Assembly (NCBI RefSeq): GCF_004297125.1
Contig: NZ_SCVD01000006.1
Span: forward strand, 62,001 to 126,000
DNA length: 64,000 nt
From: Phenylobacterium sp.
GTDB taxonomy: Bacteria; Pseudomonadota; Alphaproteobacteria; Caulobacterales; Caulobacteraceae
Reading direction: 5' to 3'
In this document: positions 16,708 through 25,390 of the stretch, piece after piece
Layout: every line of letters starts with the position of its first letter
Numbering within the stretch: the stretch's first letter is position 1
The notes under the pieces: generated by a model
The model's input: the letters and a program-made list of their open reading frames with translations, nothing else
What the model was told of the DNA's origin: nothing
Databases searched by the model: none
Made by a program: the position numbers and the translations under genes

Positions 16708-17973
16708 CTAGGCCAGCAGCCGCTCGAACTCGGCGTCCGGCAGCAGCGAACCTCCCGTGGTCCAGGCGACATGGGTCGCCGCCTCGATGTCCGGACGCCC
16801 CCCCATGGCCTCGCGAAATGGGGCGATGGCGGCCAGGGCGGCGGCGGCGGAGGGCTCCAGGCGCAGGCCGGCTTCGCGCCACGCGCGTCCGACCCAGCCC
16901 AGCATCTGATCGTCGCTGACGGCCACCACGGCGTCGATCTGATCGCCGACGGCCTCCAGCACCAGCGCCGAGGCGCGAGGGACGGCCAGGCCATCAGCCA
17001 CGGTCAGGTTGTCGAGGCCCAGGTCATAGACCGAGGTCGCGGCGCCCTGCTCCGTCGCCAGGGCCGCGAAGACGCAGGCCGAAGCCACGGGCTCCACGAA
17101 CACGCAGATGACCGCATCGCCCAGTCGCGCCTTCAGCCCGAAGGTCACGCCGCCGGGCGCGCCGCCCACGCCGCACGGCAGGTAGACGATCACCGGCTTC
17201 CGCGCCGTGGGGACGATGCCGCGCGCGCTCAGCTGGCCGATCAATTCATCCGCGGCGGTCGCGTAGCCGATCAGCAGTTCCCGCGAGCTCTCGTCGTCGA
17301 TGAAGTCGTCGCCGCTGCCCGCCGCTGCTGCGCGCGCCCGCTCGACCGTCAGGGTGTAATCACAGTCGTGCTCGACGACCCGCGCGCCCAATTGCAGCAG
17401 GCGGTCCTTCTTCCAGGCCTTGGCGTCATGCGACATGTGGACGTCGGCGGCGAGGCCGAAGGCGCGCGCAACGAGGCCGATGCTGAACCCCAGGTTCCCA
17501 GTGCTGGCGACCACGACCTTGCGATGGCCGAAGGCACGGGCGGCCTCCGGCGTCGCGAGCGCCTCGTAGCCCTCGCCTGCGGCCAGGACGCCGTCCGCCA
17601 GGGCCATCCGCTCGATCCGGCACAGCAGCTCATAGACCCCGCCGCGCGCCTTGATCGAACCGGTCAGGGGAAGCGTGTGATCCGCCTTGACCAGCAGCGC
17701 GCCGCCCACGCCGTGCGGATAGTCGAGCAGCGCGGATGTGATCCGACCGTTCCAGCCGCTTTCCGGGAAGAGTTTCCGGAGCGCGGGCTGGAACCGCTCA
17801 AGGCGGGCCGTGGCCTCGGCGACGTCGGAGAGGGTGATGACCGGAGCGCGCGGCGCGGCCGCCGACAGAGCGTCAGGCCTGAGCCACACCGCCGGCCCGC
17901 GGCGCTTGAGCGCCGAAAGGGCGGCCGCGTTGTGCGCCTCGATCGCGGACGTCGTCTCCGGGGCCACGGGCAT
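16708..17973 (-). CDS. dsdA: D-serine ammonia-lyase (D-serine dehydratase)
   Basis: The enzyme converts D-serine to pyruvate and ammonia with PLP. The 421-residue protein carries DsdA signatures in order: LPLTGSIKARGGVYELL with the PLP lysine, VVVASTGNLGFSIGLVARAFG, HMSHDAKAWKKDRL, FIDDESSRELLIGYATAADELIGQL, and the phosphate loop YLPCGVGGAPGGVTFGLK. All are fold-type II positions. The ATG at 17973 shares its A with the stop of the preceding gene (TGATG), with GAAGG upstream; an in-frame GTG at 17994 is the alternative. It is the last gene of the LysR, OCD-family, dehydratase, dsdA run. Presence of a D-amino-acid enzyme together with exported S12 hydrolases suggests D-residues in the substrate. 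Confidence 0.92.
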   Translation of the reverse strand: MPVAPETTSAIEAHNAAALSALKRRGPAVWLRPDALSAAAPRAPVITLSDVAEATARLERFQPALRKLFPESGWNGRITSALLDYPHGVGGALLVKADHTLPLTGSIKARGGVYELLCRIERMALADGVLAAGEGYEALATPEAARAFGHRKVVVASTGNLGFSIGLVARAFGLAADVHMSHDAKAWKKDRLLQLGARVVEHDCDYTLTVERARAAAAGSGDDFIDDESSRELLIGYATAADELIGQLSARGIVPTARKPVIVYLPCGVGGAPGGVTFGLKARLGDAVICVFVEPVASACVFAALATEQGAATSVYDLGLDNLTVADGLAVPRASALVLEAVGDQIDAVVAVSDDQMLGWVGRAWREAGLRLEPSAAAALAAIAPFREAMGGRPDIEAATHVAWTTGGSLLPDAEFERLLA

Positions 17974-18947
17974 CAGGACGCCTTCGCCTGCCACGGCAGC
18001 ATGGCCAGGTCGACGTTGCCGCCGGTGAGGATGACACCCGCCTTGCGGCCGCCGAGGTCGAACCTCCGCTCCAGCAGGGCGGCGACAGGCACGGCGCTGC
18101 TGGGCTCGATGACGACCTTCAGGACTTCCCAGACGAGACGCATGGCCTCGACGATGGCCGCCTCGCTGACGGTCGCGAAGTCGTCCAGCAGGGCGCGCAG
18201 GATGACGAAGCCATTCCCGCCCAGCGTCGTGCGCAGGCCATCGGCGATAGTGTCGGGCGGATCGCCGGCGGTCAGGACCCCCGTCGACCAGGACCGCCAG
18301 GCGTCGTCTGCCTGCGCCGGCTCGACCGCCAGGATGCGGATCGTTTGGGACGCCGCGCGCGCGGCCACCGCCGTGCCGCTCATCAGGCCGCCCCCGCCGA
18401 CGGGCGCCAGGATCGCGCCCAGGTCCGGATGGTCGGCCAGCAGTTCCAGCGCCGCCGTCCCCTGCCCCGCGATAACCCGTACGTCGTCATAGGGGTGGAC
18501 GAGGGTCGCGCCCCGTTCGGCTTCGATCCTTGCGGCGGCGGCCTCCCGCGCGGCGATCGTCGGCTCACAGAAGGTGACGTCCCCGCCCAGCCGGACGACG
18601 GACTCGATCTTGGCGGTGGGCGCATTGGTCGGCATGACGATGAACGCCGGGACGCCCCGGTTGCGCGCCGCCAGACTGAGCGCCGCGGCATGGTTGCCAG
18701 ACGAGTGGGTGACGACCCCGCGCGCGGCGGCCGCGTCGTCCAGCTGGAAGACCGCATTGTGCGCGCCGCGCGCCTTGAAGGCGCCGATGCGCTGCAGGTT
18801 CTCGCACTTGAAGACCACCTCGGCCCCCAGCATCTCGTTCAGGCGACGAGAGCTGAGCACGGGCGTGCGGTGCACGAACGGCGCGATGCGCTGGGCGGCC
18901 TGGCGGATGTCGTCGGGCGTGACGGGCAGTCGGTCGAGGTCGGTCAT
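17973..18947 (-). CDS. Fold-type II PLP enzyme: serine/threonine or hydroxyaspartate dehydratase type
   Basis: The 324-residue protein belongs to the threonine dehydratase / serine racemase / threo-3-hydroxyaspartate ammonia-lyase group. Visible motifs are RTPVLSSRRLNEMLGAEVVFKCENLQRIGAFKARGA with the PLP lysine, SSGNHAAALSLAAR, the phosphate-binding GGGGLMSG, and a C-terminal LTGGNVDL. There is no regulatory ACT domain, which excludes biosynthetic IlvA and fits catabolic enzymes of about 320 residues. The lysine loop has AFKARG in place of the common SFKxRG. This family includes BhcB (beta-hydroxyaspartate dehydratase), and an OCD-family and a D-threonine-aldolase-family gene sit in the same locus, so 3-hydroxyaspartate is a candidate substrate besides serine and threonine. 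Confidence 0.85.
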   Translation of the reverse strand: MTDLDRLPVTPDDIRQAAQRIAPFVHRTPVLSSRRLNEMLGAEVVFKCENLQRIGAFKARGAHNAVFQLDDAAAARGVVTHSSGNHAAALSLAARNRGVPAFIVMPTNAPTAKIESVVRLGGDVTFCEPTIAAREAAAARIEAERGATLVHPYDDVRVIAGQGTAALELLADHPDLGAILAPVGGGGLMSGTAVAARAASQTIRILAVEPAQADDAWRSWSTGVLTAGDPPDTIADGLRTTLGGNGFVILRALLDDFATVSEAAIVEAMRLVWEVLKVVIEPSSAVPVAALLERRFDLGGRKAGVILTGGNVDLAMLPWQAKAS

Positions 18948-18981
18948 GACGGCTGGAGGTCCGCGGAATTGAGGGTTTGGA

Positions 18982-19941
18982 TCAGCCCAGGTCCAACGCC
19001 AGGTCGGCGCCGGCCGCCTGGGCGCGATCGAGAGCGAAGGCTGCGATGGCGAGGTCCTGCAGGGCGATGCCGGAGCTGTCGTAGACGGTGATCTCGTTGT
19101 CGCGCGCGCGACCGGGACCCTCACCTGCGAGCGAGGCGCCCAGGGCGCGCACGTCGCGCGTCCTGGGCGCGTGCTGAAACTCTCCGATCAGCACGGACTG
19201 TTCCGGCGCGTCCGCCCAGAGTGGGGATTGGGCGAGCAGCGCCGGATCCAGTTCCTGTTTGCCGGGACCATCCGCTCCCATCGCCGAGATGTGCGCCCCC
19301 GGCGACACCAGCCTGGCGGCGAACAAGGGCTCGCGCGAGGCGGTTACCGTGCAGATGATGTCAGCGGCGGCGACGGCCGCCTCGACAGGTCCCGCCTCGG
19401 CCGCGAGCCCGGCCTCCGCCAGACGCGCGGCCAGCCTGGTCGCGCCGTCGGCGTTACGACCGCACACCCAGACCTTCGCGAGGTCGCGGACCTGGGCGAC
19501 CGCCAGCGCATCCCAGTAAGCTTGGCTTCCGGTTCCCACGACTGTGAGGACCTTGGCGTCGGGCCGCGCGAGCCGCCGCACGGCGACCGCGTCGGACGCG
19601 GCGGTGCGCAAGGCATTCAGGTAGCTGGCGGCCACCAGGGCCTTGGGGAAGCCGGTCTCGTCGTCGAGCAGGAGGGTCGTCGAGCCGTGCGCTTCCAGCC
19701 CCTTGGCGGGATTTCCCGCCCAGTAGCTGCCGACCTTCAGGCCGGGAAGCCTGCGGGCGCCGTCGTAGCCGGCCTTCACGCCGAACCGGGTCATCGGATC
19801 GGACCCGTGGCCCCGCACCGACGGGAACACCAGCGACTCGCCCCTATGGAGCGAGACGAACGCCGCCTCGACCACCGCGATCGCGTCAGCCAGGGTGACG
19901 AGCCGCCGCGCAGCCGTTTCCGTGACCACCGTAATCTTCAT
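18982..19941 (-). CDS. Ornithine cyclodeaminase / mu-crystallin family protein
   Basis: The 319-residue NAD(P)-binding protein shows the family's core: AFVSLHRGESLVFPSVRG, GLKVGSYWAGNPAKGL, GSTTLLLDDETGFPKALVAASYLNALRTAASDAVAVRRLARPDAKVLTVVGTGSQA (Rossmann GxGxxA), and SAMGADGPGKQELDPALL. Members include ornithine cyclodeaminase, alanine dehydrogenase, iminosuccinate reductase (BhcD) and delta1-piperideine-2-carboxylate reductase. The sequence alone does not separate these. It lies between LysR (57 bp) and the dehydratase gene (34 bp), so it likely processes an imine or amino acid released by the same pathway, for example iminosuccinate or ornithine from a peptide. The start at 19941 is the first Met before the ITVVTETAARRLV strand. 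Confidence 0.87.
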   Translation of the reverse strand: MKITVVTETAARRLVTLADAIAVVEAAFVSLHRGESLVFPSVRGHGSDPMTRFGVKAGYDGARRLPGLKVGSYWAGNPAKGLEAHGSTTLLLDDETGFPKALVAASYLNALRTAASDAVAVRRLARPDAKVLTVVGTGSQAYWDALAVAQVRDLAKVWVCGRNADGATRLAARLAEAGLAAEAGPVEAAVAAADIICTVTASREPLFAARLVSPGAHISAMGADGPGKQELDPALLAQSPLWADAPEQSVLIGEFQHAPRTRDVRALGASLAGEGPGRARDNEITVYDSSGIALQDLAIAAFALDRAQAAGADLALDLG

Positions 19942-19998
19942 CAGCCGATGATCGGAACCGGCCGCCTGACAGGCAACCAAGAACTGCTATTGAACCCA

Positions 19999-21048
19999 TT
20001 AGAGGGCGAGCCCACTCCCTGCCTCGGCAGTGAGCAGAGACAGCGTCTGGGCCTGGGTCTCGGCCATGGCCTTGCCCCACCAGTTCGCGAACTGCCGGAC
20101 CGGCGAACGGGCGTCTCCCGGATGGCTGGTCAACACGCGGTAGCTGGGCCCCGGAACCGGCGCGCGATCGACGGCGGCGACCAACTCGCCCTTCATCAGC
20201 AGGCGGTTGACGATTACCGAGCGGCCCACCGCCACGCCCTGGTCCCCCATAGCGGCGTGATAGGCTAGGTGCGCCAGGTTGAAATGGCGCGCGCCGGTCG
20301 CCCGGTCCGGCCAGGTCGAGACGGCCGCCTTGCGCCAGGCGCCCCACTCCGACTCCGCCGACCCGCCGATCCACGGCACGTCGTCGTGCAGCAGGACGAT
20401 GGGCATGGTGTCGGCGTCCGGCCCGGCCAGCATCTGGCGATAGGTCGGCGCGCACACGGGGAAGATCATCTCCTGCAGCGAGGCCAGTTCGTGCAGGTCG
20501 GCGGGCGCGGTCGGCAGGTAGTCTATGGCCAGATCGATGCCGTCGTCCTCCATCCGCTCAGGCGTGGAGGGCGCGAGCTCGGAGCGCACGAACACCTCGA
20601 TGCCCGGGTGCTGCCGGTAGAACTCGTCCAGGTGCGGCACCAGCCACTCGGTGGCCAGCGACGGCACGCAGCTCACCACGATCGCCTTGCGCTGCAGGCG
20701 GTTGATGCGGCTGAGGGAGTCGTTCAGCACGAGCGCCACCTGGGTCATGGCGCCCAGCAGAGTCGTGCCGGCGTCCGTCAGGGCGATGCGGCTCTTGTGG
20801 CGGACGAACAGCGGCGCCCCCAGGCGGGCTTCCAGGCGCAGCACCCGTTGGCTCACCGCGCCCTGGGTCACGCCGAGACGCCGCGCCGCGGCGGTGATCG
20901 AGCCCAGGCGCGCCGCCGCGCGGAAGATCCAGAGATCCGACAACAGCTGGGCGTCGAGCCGATAGGCGTCCGGCTCGTCGTCGTGCGGCATGCTCATGCC
21001 GTCCGGCTTAACGGCGAGCTCCAGCCACCGCAATCGATCAGGGTTCAT
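19999..21048 (-). CDS. LysR-type transcriptional regulator of the peptide locus
   Basis: The 349-residue regulator has a winged helix-turn-helix (LSDLWIFRAAARLGSITAAARRLGVTQGAVSQRVLRLEARLG, about residues 33-75) and a type 2 periplasmic-binding-protein fold effector domain (VVSCVPSLATEWLVPHLDEFYRQHPGIEVFV, VCAPTYRQML). This layout is close to GcvA-type LysR proteins, whose relatives control amino-acid enzymes and beta-lactamase genes. The ATG at 21048 lies 6 bp after the esterase stop, so it is in the same transcript as the hydrolases; ATG 20997 or 20991 would shorten an atypical N-terminus. T-N11-A palindromes at 10570, 26824 and 26860 are candidate operators. The effector is probably a released amino acid. 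Confidence 0.92.
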   Translation of the reverse strand: MNPDRLRWLELAVKPDGMSMPHDDEPDAYRLDAQLLSDLWIFRAAARLGSITAAARRLGVTQGAVSQRVLRLEARLGAPLFVRHKSRIALTDAGTTLLGAMTQVALVLNDSLSRINRLQRKAIVVSCVPSLATEWLVPHLDEFYRQHPGIEVFVRSELAPSTPERMEDDGIDLAIDYLPTAPADLHELASLQEMIFPVCAPTYRQMLAGPDADTMPIVLLHDDVPWIGGSAESEWGAWRKAAVSTWPDRATGARHFNLAHLAYHAAMGDQGVAVGRSVIVNRLLMKGELVAAVDRAPVPGPSYRVLTSHPGDARSPVRQFANWWGKAMAETQAQTLSLLTAEAGSGLAL

Positions 21049-21054
21049 TGAGGC

Positions 21055-22398
21055 TCACCAGGCGTCGCGGTTCGAAATTCGCACGCGGTAGAGCGGGCGT
21101 GCCCGTTCGGCGGCATCCGGTTCGTAGGTCTGGCGCGTACGGCCCGGATCGTAGCCCCGCCAGAGCCAGGCCAGGGACTCCGGAAGGTCCAGTCCCCCCT
21201 GGGCCGGGTTGTGCGCCGCGTTCCCGAACCGAAAATGGAAATCGTAAAGCCGGGTCTTCAGCGCCTGGGCCATGGCGATGTTGCCCAGCGGCCAGCTGCC
21301 CGCGGCGTAGAGATCGGCGCGCCCGTCCTGAGCGAGGTCGATGTCGTTCGCCCCGTCCGACAGCCAGATGCGCAAGTTGCGTCGGGCCTCGCGCCGGATC
21401 GCCAGCGGCGCGGCGTCGGCGCCCTCGGGTTGCAGCCCCGTGAAGCTGCCGATGGTCGAATGAACGCGGCTGAACTCGTGCGGTCGAAACCAGCCCAGCT
21501 TGAACGCCGCCACCGCGCCAGAGGATTGCCCCGCCGCGCCGCGCGAATAGGCGTCCTGGCGCAGCTTTACCTCGGCCTCGACCCGGGGCAGCACCTCGGT
21601 CTCGATGTGGCGGGCGAAGAGGTCGGAGAAGGCGTCGTACTGCAGGCTGCGCATGGCGTTGTCCCGCTGCTGACCCGGAAACTGTAACGGGAGCCCGGGG
21701 CCGCCACGGCCGGGCTGGATCAGCAGGTGGACCATCGGGGGGATCGCACCGCGGTGGACCAGGTTGTCGCTGACCGCCTGCAGCCGGAAGGCGCGGTAGT
21801 CGCGCCAGCCGACATGCATCGCCCCGTCGAACCACACCATCAGCGGCGCGCCGCGACGTTCGTCGGCGCCGGCGTTGACGTAGAGCCAGTAGTCCGAGAC
21901 CGCGCCGCCATAGAGCAAGCTCGCCACGCTGCGCATGGGGCCGAGACTTCCGCGCGGCACCTGCGGCAGGCGGTGGCTGTCGGGGGTGAAGCCGGCGACC
22001 GAGCCGACGCCGAACCGCCGGCCAGCGGCCACGAAGGCGAAGTTGTGCGTCGTCCCCAGCGGCAGCCGCTCGAGGCGCGTCCAGTAGTCCGAGGCCACGA
22101 CGGCGCGCATGGGTCGGGCGGGCCCGTCGTTGAGGGAGAGGCTCGCGGCGTCGGCGCTCCGGGCGACAAACAGGAACTCCCGCCCCCAGACGAGGCAGGT
22201 CCCCTCGCCCGGCTTCACCCCGGCCGTGCGTTCGAGCAGCTCGACGGGAGGCTGGCCCCGCCGTGCGGCTGCGATCAGCGCGCGATCCTCGACGCCGTCG
22301 GCCGGATCCGGGTCGGCGGCCCGCGCGGCGCCTGCGGTCAGGGCCAGCCCACCGCCGCCCAGCAGGGCGCGGCGGCGGGAGAGCCCGTCCGGCGTCAC
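21055..22398 (-). CDS. Tat-exported enterochelin-esterase-like alpha/beta hydrolase
   Basis: The 447-residue precursor opens with a twin-arginine signal (LSRRRALLGGGGLALTAGAARA). Residues about 65-150 form an immunoglobulin-like domain (FLFVARSADAASLSLND, YWTRLERLPLGTTHNFAFVAAGRRF) like the N-domain of Fes. The hydrolase domain follows: MVWFDGAMHV, PPMVHLLIQPG, YDAFSDLFARHIETEVLPRVEAEV, nucleophile GQSSGA, acid SDGANDID, and histidine in NAAHNPAQGG. Fes-type enzymes cut ester bonds in catechol-serine trilactone siderophores; relatives act on other esters and depsipeptides. GTG overlaps the S12 gene stop by 4 bp (GTGA). Periplasmic ester cleavage next to peptidases and a TonB receptor suggests a lactone- or ester-containing peptide. 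Confidence 0.87.
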   Translation of the reverse strand: MTPDGLSRRRALLGGGGLALTAGAARAADPDPADGVEDRALIAAARRGQPPVELLERTAGVKPGEGTCLVWGREFLFVARSADAASLSLNDGPARPMRAVVASDYWTRLERLPLGTTHNFAFVAAGRRFGVGSVAGFTPDSHRLPQVPRGSLGPMRSVASLLYGGAVSDYWLYVNAGADERRGAPLMVWFDGAMHVGWRDYRAFRLQAVSDNLVHRGAIPPMVHLLIQPGRGGPGLPLQFPGQQRDNAMRSLQYDAFSDLFARHIETEVLPRVEAEVKLRQDAYSRGAAGQSSGAVAAFKLGWFRPHEFSRVHSTIGSFTGLQPEGADAAPLAIRREARRNLRIWLSDGANDIDLAQDGRADLYAAGSWPLGNIAMAQALKTRLYDFHFRFGNAAHNPAQGGLDLPESLAWLWRGYDPGRTRQTYEPDAAERARPLYRVRISNRDAW

Positions 22399-24002
22399 GG
22401 CGCCCCGCAGGCGGCGAAGCGCATGGCGTCGACGTCCAGGGCTGACGCCGCGCCGTCCGGTCCGATCTGGAACGCCAGGGGTCGGCCGCCGAAACGGGGG
22501 CCGTCCCAGCGCAGGGCGAAGCGGTCGCCCGAGACGCGCAACAGCCGGCCATGCCGTTGTTCGCCCTGGGAAATGGCGAGGCCCGCGGCGTCCGCCGCGA
22601 CCGTCAGCTCCCCATAGGCCGGGTGGCAGTAGCGACCGGCCAGCCGAGCCGGCGGGTTCAGGGACGTCCCTTCGCGCGCGGGGATCGAGGCCTCGGCCTC
22701 GGCCGCCGCGCGCTGGTCCTGGATCCGCATGTAGCCGGTCCAGTCCGCCGCCGGCAGGCCCAGGGCGGTGTCCAGGGCGCTGTAGGCGGCGGCCAGCACA
22801 TGGTTGCTGCTGTAGAGCCGGTCGTTGGTCAGCACGACCACGGCCACCTTGCGGTCCGGCGCCATGATGACGCTGCCGCCGACGCCCAGCAGGCCGCCCC
22901 CATGGTGGCGGATATCCACGCCGGCGTAGCGGGCGGCGTACCAGCCCAGCGCATAGCCCTGGCTCCAGTCGGCGATCCGCGCCTGCTCTACCAGGAAGCC
23001 GGCGATGGGCTGCGTCCGGCCGGGCCTAGCGAGACTGTGGAGGCGCAGGATCTCGGCGACGGTCTCGGGCTTCAACACCCGCACGCCGTCCAATGTCCCG
23101 CCGTTCAGCATCATGCGAAGGAAGCGCGCCATGTCGGCCGCGCTCGACATGCCGGAGCTGGCCGCGGTGGTGGCCACGTGACGCCAGCGGATCGGGGTGG
23201 ACGGGAGGTCGCGCACTCGGACGTGGGGGACCGCGACGTTCGGCGTGGCCATCACGGACTCCACCGGCCCCGGGCCGTCGGCCAGTTCGCACTCGTGGCA
23301 GGCCGCCACGCCCTCGCGCTGGAGGAGGGCTTCGAAGTCGCCGAGGCTGCGGCGCATGCCCAGAGGCGCGAACAACCGGCCGCTCAGCGCCTTGGCGTAG
23401 TCCTCGCCCTGCTCGACCAGCATGAGCCCGCCGGTCGAGTACATGACGTTGTCGTAGATCATCGTCGAGCGCACAGGCGCCTGCTGTGGCAGGGTGCGCA
23501 GGCGCTCGGCCGCGCCGCGCCACGTCATGCCAGGCACGTCGATCAGCCAGTTCGTGGCCTCCACGTCCGACCGGTGCGACAGCGCGTCCTCGAGCCGCAG
23601 GTCCGCCGTGACGGCGTCGTCGCCCACGCGGAACCAGGGCAACCGATCCACAATCCGGTCGCTCCACGCCAGGCGGCCCTGGTCGACATAGGTCCCGATC
23701 AGGGCCGACGACAGCGGCTTGGAGATCGAGGCCAGCTGGAACAGCGTGTCGCCATCGACCTTGCTTCCGTCGCGGGTGGTGGAGGTGACGCCATAGCCCT
23801 GCAGGAACACGACCTTGTCGTCCGCGATCACGGCGACCGCCATGCCCGCCGGATTCCAGGCCTGCATGATCTGCTGCAGGCGGGCGTCCAGCGCCGACAG
23901 CGCCTTGGCGGACGGAGCCGCCGCGGCCGGCTGGGCGCTCAGCACAAGCGCCGCCAGCAACACGCGCCACCCCCGCTTCATCCGCACCCCCACCCGTCTC
24001 AT
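22395..24002 (-). CDS. Exported S12-family serine hydrolase (beta-lactamase fold) 1
   Basis: The 535-residue precursor has a basic start and signal core (VLLAALVLSAQPAAAAP). Catalytic motifs of class C beta-lactamases and D-peptidases are present: ASISK (Ser92 and Lys95), YDN near residue 190 in place of YxN, and HHGGG (HxG) near 365. A C-terminal region of about 120 residues (from ARLAGRYCHPAYGELTV) is beta-rich and lipocalin-like, as in D-aminopeptidase and penicillin-binding-protein-like esterases. The family includes D-aminopeptidases, DD-peptidases and esterases. ATG at 24002 overlaps the aminopeptidase stop (ATGA); ATG 23981 has a G-rich upstream tract and is an alternative start. The context of DsdA and a D-threonine-aldolase-type enzyme favours a D-stereospecific peptidase. 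Confidence 0.9.
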   Translation of the reverse strand: MRRVGVRMKRGWRVLLAALVLSAQPAAAAPSAKALSALDARLQQIMQAWNPAGMAVAVIADDKVVFLQGYGVTSTTRDGSKVDGDTLFQLASISKPLSSALIGTYVDQGRLAWSDRIVDRLPWFRVGDDAVTADLRLEDALSHRSDVEATNWLIDVPGMTWRGAAERLRTLPQQAPVRSTMIYDNVMYSTGGLMLVEQGEDYAKALSGRLFAPLGMRRSLGDFEALLQREGVAACHECELADGPGPVESVMATPNVAVPHVRVRDLPSTPIRWRHVATTAASSGMSSAADMARFLRMMLNGGTLDGVRVLKPETVAEILRLHSLARPGRTQPIAGFLVEQARIADWSQGYALGWYAARYAGVDIRHHGGGLLGVGGSVIMAPDRKVAVVVLTNDRLYSSNHVLAAAYSALDTALGLPAADWTGYMRIQDQRAAAEAEASIPAREGTSLNPPARLAGRYCHPAYGELTVAADAAGLAISQGEQRHGRLLRVSGDRFALRWDGPRFGGRPLAFQIGPDGAASALDVDAMRFAACGAP

Positions 24003-25390
24003 GCGCACAGCCGCTCGACGATCAAGTCGAAGGCCGAGCGCAGGTTGCGCGCCTCACCGCCTTCCGGCCTGCCCGGTCGGGCCTTGTCGTTCCAGGCATA
24101 GGTGTCGATGTGCAGCCAGGGCGTGCCGGGGCGCACGAACTGCTCCATGAACACCGCCGCATAGATGGCTCCGGCGAAGGTCGTGCCGCTGATGTTGCGC
24201 AGGTCGGCGACCTTGCCCTTGAGGTCGCCCAGGTAGGGGCGCCAGAGCGGCATGCGCCAGGCCGGCTCGTCGTTCGCCTCGGTGAGCCGCAGGAACGCCG
24301 CCGCCACGGCCTCGTCGTTGCAGAACACCGCGGGCAGATCGGCGCCCAGCGCGATCCGAGCCGCGCCGGTCAGGGTGGCGAAGTCGATCAACAGGTCCGG
24401 CTGGTCGCTGGAGGCCTCGACCAGGGCGTCGGCCAGGATCAGGCGCCCCTCGGCGTCGGTGTTGCCGATCTCGACGGTCAGGCCATTCCGGGCCTCGATC
24501 ACGTCCAGCGGCCGGAAGGCGTCGGCGCCGATGGCGTTCTCCACCGCCGCGATCAGCAGCCGCACACGGACGCGCAGGCCGGCCTCCAGGATCATCTGGG
24601 TCAGGGCCAGGGCGTGGGCGGCCCCGCCCATGTCCTTCTTCATCTCCAGCATGAAGTTGGGCGCCTTGAGGTCCAGGCCGCCGGTATCGAAGCACACGCC
24701 CTTGCCGACGATGGTGACCTTCGGCGCGGCCTCGTCGCCCCAGGTCAGGTCGATCAGGCGGGGCTGGCGGGCGCTGGCGCGTCCGACGGCGTGGATCAGC
24801 CGATAGCCCTCGTCCAACAGCGCCTCGCCCACCACCACGCGGCAGGTGGCCCCGTGCCGCGCCGCAAGGTCCTGGACCGCCTGGGCCAGTTCGACCGGCC
24901 CCATGTCGTTGGCGGGCGTGTTGATCAGATCGCGCGCCAGCGCGACGGCGGAAATCTCGCGCGCGGCCTGAGTCCGGTCGGACGCCTGTGGCCAACAGAG
25001 CCGGCCGGGCGCGCGCGTCCGCGACCGGTAGCGGTCGAACCGGTAGGCGCCCAGGGCCCAACCGACGGCGACCTCGGTGGCTTGCGCCGCATCCAGGTCG
25101 TTGAGCAGGCGATAGGCGCCCGCCTCCACATTCGAAGGGATGTCCGCGAGGATCCAGCGATGGACGCGGCCGCCTGATCCCACCAGGAGCGTGGGCGTCG
25201 CCAGCGGGGCCCAGGCGCGCTCGCCCTCGGCGCCCGTGAAGCCCGTGGCGGCGAGCAGGCCCTGGACCGCTGGCGGCTGGGCCTCGCGCCACGCGGCGAG
25301 GTTCTGCGGTCCTAGCAGCAGGATCGGCGTGGCGTTGGAATCCGGATCGGCGAGCGCGGAGAGCGGCATGGTGTGGCGGATCCCGTTCAC
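23999..25390 (-). CDS. M17 leucyl aminopeptidase family protein
   Basis: This cytosolic, two-metal aminopeptidase of about 463 residues frees N-terminal amino acids from short peptides. The C-terminal domain carries the metal ligands: VGKGVCFDTGGLDLK (Lys and Asp), MKKDMGGAAH (Asp), and the signature NTDAEGRLILADAL. It is shorter than PepA (about 500) because the N-terminal domain is reduced, as in the PepB-like subgroup of Alphaproteobacteria. The GTG at 25390 overlaps the POT2 stop by 4 bp (GTGA), the same style as the other junctions of this operon; ATG 25369 is the alternative. Position directly after a peptide permease supports a role in degrading imported di- and tripeptides. Confidence 0.92.
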   Translation of the reverse strand: MNGIRHTMPLSALADPDSNATPILLLGPQNLAAWREAQPPAVQGLLAATGFTGAEGERAWAPLATPTLLVGSGGRVHRWILADIPSNVEAGAYRLLNDLDAAQATEVAVGWALGAYRFDRYRSRTRAPGRLCWPQASDRTQAAREISAVALARDLINTPANDMGPVELAQAVQDLAARHGATCRVVVGEALLDEGYRLIHAVGRASARQPRLIDLTWGDEAAPKVTIVGKGVCFDTGGLDLKAPNFMLEMKKDMGGAAHALALTQMILEAGLRVRVRLLIAAVENAIGADAFRPLDVIEARNGLTVEIGNTDAEGRLILADALVEASSDQPDLLIDFATLTGAARIALGADLPAVFCNDEAVAAAFLRLTEANDEPAWRMPLWRPYLGDLKGKVADLRNISGTTFAGAIYAAVFMEQFVRPGTPWLHIDTYAWNDKARPGRPEGGEARNLRSAFDLIVERLCA

